Of a DNA stretch of 39,284 nucleotides, positions 33,476 through 39,284 are shown in pieces. A model generated the notes under the pieces. The model did not search any database and had not been told where the DNA came from. It was given only the letters and a program-made list of their open reading frames with translations. Position numbers and translations under genes: made by a program. The stretch is from NCBI RefSeq assembly GCF_015207265.1, contig NZ_JADEXE010000027.1:1-39284 (forward strand), written 5' to 3'. Source of the stretch: Nodosilinea sp. LEGE 07298 (lineage in GTDB: Bacteria; Cyanobacteriota; Cyanobacteriia; Phormidesmidales; Phormidesmidaceae). Positions within the stretch are counted from its first letter, which is position 1, and every line of letters starts with the position of its first letter.

Positions 33476-33997
33476 CTAAAAGAAGATATCGTTCTTCATG
33501 CGCCCTGTGTTCTTCATCCAGTTTTGAGCTTCGATGTAGTTATTGGGGGCAATGGTAATCGCCTCTAGCCAGTAGCGAGCCGCTTCGTCAAACAAGTTTT
33601 CAGCGGTATCGGTGTCACCAGCGGCCTCTGCTTGTTCACCCTTGTAGTGGTAAATGACCGCAATGTTGTTGAGCGCCTGGCACAGACGAGGATTGAGATC
33701 GAGCGCCTCTTGATATTTTGCTAGGGCAATCTCGTGCTCGCCGTTGCTGGCGTGGATGAGGCCCATGTTGTAGAGAATGAAGCTCTTGTCGTAGGGCTCT
33801 TCTTCTAGCAGCAGGGCCTCACGGTAGTTTTCCATCGCTTCGGCGTACTCTCCATCGGCCTGGGCCGACATGCCGTCGCGGTAGTAGGCAAAGGCTTCCT
33901 TCTCGCTCTTCTTGGCAGGCATCATCTTGAGGATCATGTCGGCCATGACGGTGAAGGATTTGTCGATGAAGTTGTCGTTGCGTTGGGTTCTTGGCAT
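33476..33997 (-). CDS. ycf3: Photosystem I assembly protein Ycf3
   Basis: This 173-residue TPR protein is needed for photosystem I assembly at the thylakoid membrane, where it chaperones PsaA/PsaD insertion. The sequence from [24 protein letters not shown] to [16 protein letters not shown] matches Ycf3 over its full length. Three TPR units lie at about 34-67, 72-105 and 119-152 ([29 protein letters not shown] is the first). The start is ATG 33997; the in-frame TTG at 34012 adds five unsupported codons. There is no Shine-Dalgarno-like sequence; CCTCCCC precedes the ATG, which is unusual for this window. It is transcribed toward gatC and divergent from the small membrane-anchored gene at 34277. 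Confidence 0.95.
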   Translation of the reverse strand: MPRTQRNDNFIDKSFTVMADMILKMMPAKKSEKEAFAYYRDGMSAQADGEYAEAMENYREALLLEEEPYDKSFILYNMGLIHASNGEHEIALAKYQEALDLNPRLCQALNNIAVIYHYKGEQAEAAGDTDTAENLFDEAARYWLEAITIAPNNYIEAQNWMKNTGRMKNDIFF

Positions 33998-34276
33998 GGG
34001 GAGGGCGCGCAAATGAGGGACTTAACGCTTACCTAAACCCGGTAACGGCGGTGTCGCCGCCGCAAATCTCCAGGCGTTAGGCCAGACAAATATATAAATA
34101 ACACTAGCAAACCCTGGCGGTTTAATGGCAACTGGTGCGGAGAGGCCAGCCAGGCGGCGGCATTTTTGTGTAGAACTGAGGTAGCCCTAGTTCAGCGTCA
34201 GGAATGAGTTCACCTGTAGGTGTAGTTTATTTCTGATCAGGGGCTTTGTGTTTGATGGTGACTTTACTCCGTTGGA

Positions 34277-34576
34277 ATGGATTTATCTCTACTACTGGCG
34301 ATCGCACTGCTTGGTGCGCTTATTTTTTGGCTCAACCGCCGCCAGGGCCGCCGCCGCCCAGGCGGCTACCGCATTAATACTCCCGAACCCGCTACGGCCC
34401 CAACTCGCCCTGTGCGCGGCCATACCCAGCGAGAGCTGCTACGCCTGGTGGGGGGCAACCGGGCCGTGGCCGATCGCTTAGTTGAGCAGGTGCAGTTGCG
34501 TAACCCCAACCACAGCGAGCAGTGGTGCTGGGAGAAAGCAATTTACGATATTCAGCGCGATCGCCACAGTTCCTGA
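34277..34576 (+). CDS. Small membrane-anchored protein, 99 aa, function unknown
   Basis: An N-terminal membrane helix (LSLLLAIALLGALIFWL, residues 3-19) is followed by a basic stretch (NRRQGRRRPGGYR). After a Pro/Thr-rich linker comes a conserved-looking helical module, QRELLRLVGGNRAVADRLVEQVQLRNPNHSEQWCWEKAIYDIQRDR. The end module recalls small hypothetical proteins found in many cyanobacteria, but I cannot name a family. The positive-inside rule places the C-terminal module in the cytoplasm. ATG 34277 has a weak upstream site. Its TGA abuts the stop of nadK on the other strand (TGATCA, 34574-34579) with no gap. Divergent from ycf3. Confidence 0.75.
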   Translation: MDLSLLLAIALLGALIFWLNRRQGRRRPGGYRINTPEPATAPTRPVRGHTQRELLRLVGGNRAVADRLVEQVQLRNPNHSEQWCWEKAIYDIQRDRHSS

Positions 34577-35497
34577 TCAGTTTCTGTGGTTGTTTGCGTA
34601 GCTAATCCGGGTACCGGCCCAGTTGAGCTTGCTGCGCAGGGTGCCGTAGTAAGAATGGTTTTGCCGCAGAATAATGAAGTGGGCCATGGCCTCGGCGCTG
34701 CGCACGTCGACCCGCTGCCCCGGCCAAATAGCGGTACCCAGTATCCCATCGGTCCACAGCTTGGTAGTGAGGTCAGGGTCGGCCAGGGGCCACACGCTCA
34801 CTACCGAGCCCGGCGGCAGCACAATCGGGCGACTCGACAGGCTCAGGGGACAAATCGGCGTCACCACAATGGCATCCATACCGGGGTGAATAATCGGGCC
34901 GCCTGCCGCTACGGTATAGCCCGTAGAGCCAGTGGGGGTGCTGATCAGCAGACCGTCGCCCTGGTACTGGTCCACAACTTCGCCGTCGATCTCCATTTCG
35001 AGCATGGAGGTGATCATGCGATCGGGGGAAGCGGGCTTGATCGACATCTCATTGAGGGCCAAATAGACCTCACTGACTGGGTCTAAATTAGTGCGGTGCC
35101 CCTCGTATATCCGAGCCTGGAGCATCATCCGTCGCTGTACGGCAAAGCGATCGCTCAGCAGACGCTCCCACACCGCTTCGGTATCGTCCATCTCCTCAGA
35201 GCTTTCGGTCAAAAACCCCAGGTGGCCGCCAATATTGACTGCCAAAATGGGAATATTTTCTGCGGCTAGATTACGTGCTGCGGTTAGGGCAGTACCATCG
35301 CCACCAAACACGATAGCCAGGCTAATGGGTCGACTAACCGAGGCTAGAAAGACCGGGTAAGGGTTATCTTTAGGGCCGCTAGGGCCACGGAGCACCTTGC
35401 TGCCCAAGGCTTCCAGTTCACGGGCACACTTCTCGGCCCACGTCTGGCTCAGCCGATTACCGGCTTTATGGACAATAATGACTTGCTCAAGTTGCAC
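34577..35497 (-). CDS. nadK: NAD(+) kinase
   Basis: This 306-residue enzyme phosphorylates NAD+ (possibly also NADH) to NADP(H). Motifs: GGDGT at 65-69 (phosphate donor site), N149-E150 in LALNEMSI, and the glycine-rich DGLLISTPTGSTGYTVAAGGPIIHP that forms the central NAD site. The PPGSVVSVWP and DGILGTAIWPGQRVDVR strands complete the family core. Cyanobacteria usually carry two NAD kinases; the N-terminus (QLEQVIIVHKAGN) resembles the roughly 305-residue type. The start is a GTG at 35497, chosen by homology; the ribosome-binding site is poor. The ndh operon lies upstream on the same strand, with a long hairpin (35617-35681) in between, so nadK is probably transcribed separately. Confidence 0.95.
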   Translation of the reverse strand: MQLEQVIIVHKAGNRLSQTWAEKCARELEALGSKVLRGPSGPKDNPYPVFLASVSRPISLAIVFGGDGTALTAARNLAAENIPILAVNIGGHLGFLTESSEEMDDTEAVWERLLSDRFAVQRRMMLQARIYEGHRTNLDPVSEVYLALNEMSIKPASPDRMITSMLEMEIDGEVVDQYQGDGLLISTPTGSTGYTVAAGGPIIHPGMDAIVVTPICPLSLSSRPIVLPPGSVVSVWPLADPDLTTKLWTDGILGTAIWPGQRVDVRSAEAMAHFIILRQNHSYYGTLRSKLNWAGTRISYANNHRN

Positions 35498-35616
35498 AAC
35501 AAGAGGCCGTGGGTTGATGGGGCAAGGGGAATGGGGTTAATAAGCAGCAGGTTAGGGCTGCGGTCAATTCACCTATGGTGTCCTAGAGCATAGCAACACC
35601 GCCGCTTCCTAAACAC

Positions 35617-35681
35617 AATTGTAGAGGGAGTGATAATCAAGAACTGGCTTCCAAAAAGCCAACGCCACCCCCTCTACAATT
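35617..35681. terminator. Long stem-loop between ndhE and nadK
   Basis: A 16-nt left arm (35617-35632, AATTGTAGAGGGAGTG) pairs with a 16-nt right arm (35666-35681, CACCCCCTCTACAATT), with one mismatch. Inside the loop is a smaller hairpin, GGCTT...AAGCC, at 35646-35660. It lies 40 bp past the ndhE stop in the direction of transcription. No U run follows on the minus strand. It could end the ndh operon transcript or protect its 3' end. Confidence 0.6.
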
Positions 35682-35720
35682 CAGAAAAACCCAGATTTTT
35701 TGCGTTTTAGAAGTCTAGGC

Positions 35721-36026
35721 TTACCACTTCAGCAGATTGAACTGTTCCATATCCACTGTGTCGCGGTTGCGGTAAATAGACAACACAATGGCCAAGCCAA
35801 CTGCCGCTTCCGCCGCTGCAATGCTAATTACAAATACCGCAAACACCTGGCCGTTGATACCCACCGGATCAAGGTAGTTAGAGAACGCCATCAAGTTCAG
35901 GTTGACCGCATTGAGCATCAGCTCGATGGACATCAGTACCCGAATCACATTGCGGCTATTCACCAGGCCGTATATACCAATGCAGAAGAGAGCGGCGGCG
36001 GTCAGCAGAAAATACTCAAGTTGCAT
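35721..36026 (-). CDS. ndhE: NAD(P)H-quinone oxidoreductase subunit 4L
   Basis: This 101-residue subunit (NuoK homologue) belongs to the membrane arm of the NDH-1 complex, which oxidises ferredoxin and reduces plastoquinone in respiration, cyclic electron flow and CO2 uptake. It has three membrane helices: [41 protein letters not shown] (with the conserved membrane glutamate in SIELMLN) and [24 protein letters not shown] (with a second one in AAEAAVG). ATG 36026 gives the family-typical MQLEYFLL; a TTG two codons earlier is unlikely. Last gene of the ndhA-I-G-E operon. A long hairpin follows at 35617-35681. Confidence 0.96.
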   Translation of the reverse strand: MQLEYFLLTAAALFCIGIYGLVNSRNVIRVLMSIELMLNAVNLNLMAFSNYLDPVGINGQVFAVFVISIAAAEAAVGLAIVLSIYRNRDTVDMEQFNLLKW

Positions 36027-36116
36027 AGCCAAAAAGAACCTGTTCTAAACTAACTAGCGACAATTGAAACGCCAACACTCTTTAATATCTAAGCAAGTCT
36101 AAGACTGCCTGTCAGA

Positions 36117-36731
36117 CTAGCTTTCTATCTCTGGGGTCGATACCGATGACACCAGCTCGCGGGGGCGTTCCGGCAGCTGCAACGCCTCCGAAGCGAGATC
36201 TCCAGGAGCCACATCAGGGATAAATTCTCGCCGAGCCAGTACGATCGCTCCAATCAGCGCAATTAGCAGCAGCACCGAAGCCAGCTCAAAGGGCAGCAAA
36301 TAATCGGTAAAGAAGTGAATCCCAATAGCTACGGTGGCCATATCCCCAGTGGGTACCTCGCCAGAGATGGCCCAGGGCGTATTTAAGGTGGAGGCGGCCA
36401 GCAGAGCAAACAGGCCCACACAGACCCCGGCCGTAGCGGCCTTGCCCAGCCAGGCCCGCTTCATTGGCACAAAGGCCTGTTCCTTATTCACCAGCATGAT
36501 CCCAAACAGGATCAGAACGCTGACCGCACCTACGTAAACCAGCACCTGAGCGGCGGCCACAAACCCAGCATTGAGCAAAATATAGAGGCCCGACATGCTG
36601 GTGAATACGCCCCCCAGCAAAAACGCCGAGTAGACAATGTTATCTAACAGCACAACTCCCAGGGCACCCCCCAGCGTCATCGCGACCAGTATGCCAAAGG
36701 CAACGAGTTGTACCCCTTCCGCTAGCGTCAC
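36117..36731 (-). CDS. ndhG: NAD(P)H-quinone oxidoreductase subunit 6
   Basis: This 204-residue membrane subunit of NDH-1 (NuoJ homologue) has five helices; the conserved third-helix region NAGFVAAAQVLVYVGAVSVLILFGIMLVNKEQ is clear, and NIVYSAFLLGGVF precedes it. The start is a GTG at 36731 with AGGAG nine bases upstream, giving the typical MTLAEGVQLVAFG. The C-terminal 35 residues (REFIPDVAPGDLASEALQLPERPREL and on) are hydrophilic, as in other cyanobacterial NdhG. It lies 82 bp after ndhI and 90 bp before ndhE; spacing suits one transcript. Confidence 0.96.
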   Translation of the reverse strand: MTLAEGVQLVAFGILVAMTLGGALGVVLLDNIVYSAFLLGGVFTSMSGLYILLNAGFVAAAQVLVYVGAVSVLILFGIMLVNKEQAFVPMKRAWLGKAATAGVCVGLFALLAASTLNTPWAISGEVPTGDMATVAIGIHFFTDYLLPFELASVLLLIALIGAIVLARREFIPDVAPGDLASEALQLPERPRELVSSVSTPEIES

Positions 36732-36813
36732 AGTTCTAAACTCCTGGCGATAAATTGAGCAGTCGTAACAGTCATACTTTAGGCGAATGTATCATGGAAC
36801 CCCGAAGGGCGCA

Positions 36814-37440
36814 TTAGCCTTCGGTTTTAGCGTCAGCCTCAGTTTTGGCTGCGGCCTCGGCCTGGGCAGCCTCTAAAATCTCCTGAGGCATTTGGCCTGC
36901 CCGACGTGCGTCAGCTGGCAGGTTGTGAGGATCCATAACTCCCTTGGGCAGATAGGCCAGCTCGCGCAGCGGCGTAACCATAGGATCTTGGGTGACCTTA
37001 TAAGGTAAGCGACCTAGGGCTACGCTATCGTAGTTCAGCTCGTGGCGATCGTAGGCCGCTAGCTCGTACTCCTCGGTCATGGAGAGGCAGTTGGTGGGGC
37101 AATACTCCACGCAGTTGCCGCAAAAGATGCAGACCCCAAAGTCAATGCTGTAGTGCTTCAGGTCTTTCTTCTTGGTGGCCTTATCAAACTCCCAGTCGAC
37201 GACAGGTAGGTTGATAGGACACACCCGCACACAGACTTCGCAGGCGATGCACTTGTCAAACTCAAAGTGAATGCGTCCCCGGAATCGCTCGGATGGAATT
37301 AGCTTTTCGTAGGGGTACTGCACTGTCACCGGACGCCGACTCATGTGATCGAAGGTTACAGACAGCCCCTGGCCAATATATTTAGCCGCCTGTAAGCTTT
37401 CTTTGGCATAGTCGCTGACTTGTTTCAGAAAACCCAGCAT
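36814..37440 (-). CDS. ndhI: NAD(P)H-quinone oxidoreductase subunit I (2 x [4Fe-4S])
   Basis: This 208-residue peripheral-arm subunit carries two ferredoxin-type 4Fe-4S clusters that pass electrons toward plastoquinone. The cluster motifs are C64-IA-C67-EV-C70-VRV-C74-P and C104-IF-C107-GN-C110-VEY-C114-P. The N-terminus ([33 protein letters not shown]) and [23 protein letters not shown] are typical of cyanobacterial NdhI. The last 25 residues are an Ala/Glu/Lys-rich tail ([18 protein letters not shown]), likely disordered and variable. It is the second gene of the operon, 109 bp after ndhA. Confidence 0.97.
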   Translation of the reverse strand: MLGFLKQVSDYAKESLQAAKYIGQGLSVTFDHMSRRPVTVQYPYEKLIPSERFRGRIHFEFDKCIACEVCVRVCPINLPVVDWEFDKATKKKDLKHYSIDFGVCIFCGNCVEYCPTNCLSMTEEYELAAYDRHELNYDSVALGRLPYKVTQDPMVTPLRELAYLPKGVMDPHNLPADARRAGQMPQEILEAAQAEAAAKTEADAKTEG

Positions 37441-37549
37441 AGGGGAGCCTCCAGAGTTTTACAGAGTAGTTGGTGAGATGTCACAGGAACAGCGCTAGGG
37501 CCTCAACCGAGAGAACTACCTACCTATAGGGTAAGGCAGTAGCCCTAGG

Positions 37550-38668
37550 CTAGCCACCGAAGGCCATGGGGAAGGTGAGCTTGAGGGCGGCAGTCAGGAG
37601 CAGGTTAACCAGAGACACCGGCAGCAAAAACTTCCAACCAAAGTCAAGCAGCTGGTCAATGCGAATGCGGGGCATGGTCCACCGAATCAGGACCGCAATA
37701 AAGACCAGAGCGTAGGCCTTGAACAGCGTCATCATGATGCCAATCGAGGCGGTAATTACTTGAAGCCAGGGCGTTGTTTCGCTAACTCCTAGCAGGCCAG
37801 CCAGCCAGCTTACCGAAATGGGAAACTCCCAACCACCCAGATACAGAATGGAAACAATCAGCGCCGACAGCACCAGGTTGACGTAAGAACCCACGTAAAA
37901 CAGGCCAAATTTCATGCCTGTATATTCGGTCTGGTAGCCTGCCACCAGCTCTTCCTCTGCCTCGGGCAGGTCAAAGGGTAGGCGCTCGCACTCAGCCAAC
38001 GCGGCAATCCAAAAGATCAAAAAACCGGCGGGCTGTCGCCAAATATTCCAGCCCAAAATGCCATAGCCCGACTGCTGATTGACGATGTCAATGGTGCTCA
38101 GGCTATTGGACATGAGCACTACCGCCAGCACCGCCAGCGCCATAGGAATTTCGTAGCTGATGGACTGCGCCGCCGCCCGCAGGCCCCCCAGAAGCGAGTA
38201 TTTGTTGTTGGAGGAATAACCTGACATCAGCAGGCCGATGGGGGCAATGCTGGAGAGGGCAATCCATAAAAAGATGCCGACGCCGATGTCGGTAATTACC
38301 AGATTTTGGCCAAAGGGCACAATCAAGTACGAGAGAAATACCGGAATTACCACGATCGCAGGCCCCAGCGTAAACAGCAGCGGGTCGGCCTTAGCGGGGG
38401 TGATATCTTCTTTAAAGATAAGTTTGATGCCGTCAGCGGCGGCTTGAAGCGACCCTAACGGCCCGGCAAATTCGGGACCAATGCGCTGCTGGGCGGCGGC
38501 AGAAATCTTCCGCTCAAGCCACACCGTCACAAAAATGCTCACGGTGGCCCCAACCAAAATAACCACCATTGGCAGGGGCAGCCACAGGGCTTTAGCGGCC
38601 CCAGCAGGTATGCCCAGGTCAACTAAAGCGTTGACGAAGCTACCCTGTAGGTCAATTCCTTGGTTCAT
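37550..38668 (-). CDS. ndhA: NAD(P)H-quinone oxidoreductase subunit 1
   Basis: This 372-residue membrane subunit (NuoH homologue) joins the peripheral and membrane arms of NDH-1 and forms part of the quinone channel. It has eight hydrophobic helices. Characteristic segments are [94 protein letters not shown] (the acidic loop) and [22 protein letters not shown]. Length is typical. First gene of the ndhA-ndhI-ndhG-ndhE operon, the usual cyanobacterial order, transcribed away from the lactate permease gene. The 223 bp upstream include a direct repeat at 38773-38795. Confidence 0.97.
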   Translation of the reverse strand: MNQGIDLQGSFVNALVDLGIPAGAAKALWLPLPMVVILVGATVSIFVTVWLERKISAAAQQRIGPEFAGPLGSLQAAADGIKLIFKEDITPAKADPLLFTLGPAIVVIPVFLSYLIVPFGQNLVITDIGVGIFLWIALSSIAPIGLLMSGYSSNNKYSLLGGLRAAAQSISYEIPMALAVLAVVLMSNSLSTIDIVNQQSGYGILGWNIWRQPAGFLIFWIAALAECERLPFDLPEAEEELVAGYQTEYTGMKFGLFYVGSYVNLVLSALIVSILYLGGWEFPISVSWLAGLLGVSETTPWLQVITASIGIMMTLFKAYALVFIAVLIRWTMPRIRIDQLLDFGWKFLLPVSLVNLLLTAALKLTFPMAFGG

Positions 38669-38772
38669 GGGCCAGTCCTTAGCAACGGTACGATTGACTC
38701 TAGCGAGGAAAAAACAGTTTTTTAGATTCTACCGTCATCTCCCCCGATCTACCGGAGCTGTAGCGCACGATT

Positions 38773-38795
38773 CATAGGAATTTGCCATAGGAATT
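38773..38795. promoter_or_regulatory. Direct repeat in the ndhA / permease divergent region
   Basis: CATAGGAATT occurs twice, at 38773-38782 and 38786-38795, a 13-bp period. A related inverted word, ATGTTTCCTATC, follows near 38809-38820. The repeats are 105-127 bp before ndhA and 97-119 bp before the permease ATG. They might be half-sites for a regulator of either gene. Confidence 0.35.
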
Positions 38796-38891
38796 CTTAG
38801 GTAATGCTATGTTTCCTATCCACTTCACCCACCCCACCTACTCCATCCTCGCCCTGATCATCCTGATAAAAAACCAACTACCCAACACCCA

Positions 38892-39284
38892 ATGCTGACC
38901 TTTCTCATTGCTCTGCTGCCGATCGCAACGGTGTTTCTGCTACTGGTAGTGGCGCGGCGTCCGGCTAGTCAGGCGATGCCTGGGGCGCTGGTGGTGACAA
39001 CGCTGGTGGCGGGGCTGATATGGGGGGTACCACTCAACTACATCGCGGCTTCGCTGGTGCAGGGGCTGGCGATCGCCGCAGAGATTCTTTTCATCGTGTT
39101 TGGGGCTATTTTGCTGCTCAACGTGCTGCAAGCCTCGGGGGCAATTAGCGTCATTCGCCAGAGCCTGCTTACCCTGTCGCCCGATCGCCGCGTGCAGATG
39201 ATTATTATTGCCTGGCTGTTTGGCAGCTTTATTGAGGGGGCATCGGGCTTTGGCACGCCAGCGGTGGTCTGTGTGCCCCTGCTG
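38892..39284 (+). CDS. L-lactate permease family transporter, 3' end cut by the window
   Basis: 131 codons are visible from ATG 38892. The protein is a polytopic membrane transporter of the LctP/LldP (lactate permease) family: an N-terminal helix ([20 protein letters not shown]), [44 protein letters not shown], and the strongly family-specific [22 protein letters not shown] at the cut end. Family members use the proton gradient to bring in lactate or glycolate; in cyanobacteria such carriers may handle glycolate or lactate, but specificity cannot be read here. Typical length is about 500-550 residues, so roughly three quarters are missing. No clear ribosome-binding site; CCCAACACCCA precedes the ATG, a word also found in the inverted repeat at 3166-3230. 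Divergent from ndhA. Confidence 0.88.
   Translation, partial: MLTFLIALLPIATVFLLLVVARRPASQAMPGALVVTTLVAGLIWGVPLNYIAASLVQGLAIAAEILFIVFGAILLLNVLQASGAISVIRQSLLTLSPDRRVQMIIIAWLFGSFIEGASGFGTPAVVCVPLL

Noticed and set aside
34586-35086. 166-codon plus-strand frame antisense to nadK.
   Set aside because: No family resemblance and it lies wholly within the well-conserved nadK gene.

Overview
The window is a stretch of cyanobacterial chromosome. Lineage-specific genes show this: ycf3, an ndhA-ndhI-ndhG-ndhE operon, ictB, and DUF1816, DUF4327 and TIGR03643 small proteins. The HIP1 octamer GCGATCGC is also very frequent on both strands (for example near 43, 1419, 3543, 9550 and 32849). The GC-rich base composition and large multi-PAS hybrid kinases suggest a filamentous Leptolyngbya/Nodosilinea-like organism; that placement is an inference. 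I found no rRNA, tRNA, CRISPR array, transposase, integrase or phage gene.

Left part (1-14753), mostly housekeeping and metabolism: a truncated circularly permuted ATP-grasp gene; a CrtISO/RetSat-like FAD oxidoreductase; transaldolase fused to two EF-hands; ictB; a small unknown; a divergent SRPBCC / HugZ-like pair with a 67-bp palindromic element between them; an EamA transporter; a long Pro/Ala/Ser-rich lipoprotein; an alpha/beta hydrolase; DUF1816; rlmB with about 20 copies of a KPRYxxx heptad; an HxlR regulator; and DUF4327.

Middle part (14754-29342), the more accessory segment: a CYP152 fatty-acid peroxygenase; an SDR gene broken by one in-frame amber codon; two large hybrid histidine kinases that flank a DJ-1/PfpI gene; several small proteins (a 69-aa acidic protein, a 58-aa lipoprotein, a 156-aa four-helix membrane protein with a second copy of the 67-bp element just upstream); a GpgS-like glycosyltransferase; a one-helix membrane protein; and TIGR03643.

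Right part (29343-39284), core metabolism and photosynthesis: a patatin-like lipase, PAPS reductase (cysH), a PuuE-type allantoinase, gatC, ycf3, a small membrane-anchored protein, nadK, the ndhA-I-G-E operon of the NDH-1 complex, and the first 131 codons of an L-lactate permease-type transporter.

The genes are tightly packed. Several convergent pairs share or abut their stop codons with no room for a terminator. Others are separated by hairpins. I did not find a clear multi-gene undescribed system. The observations most worth following are the two-copy palindromic element placed upstream of start codons, the amber-interrupted SDR, the RlmB heptad array, the EF-hand transaldolase and the CYP152 enzyme.
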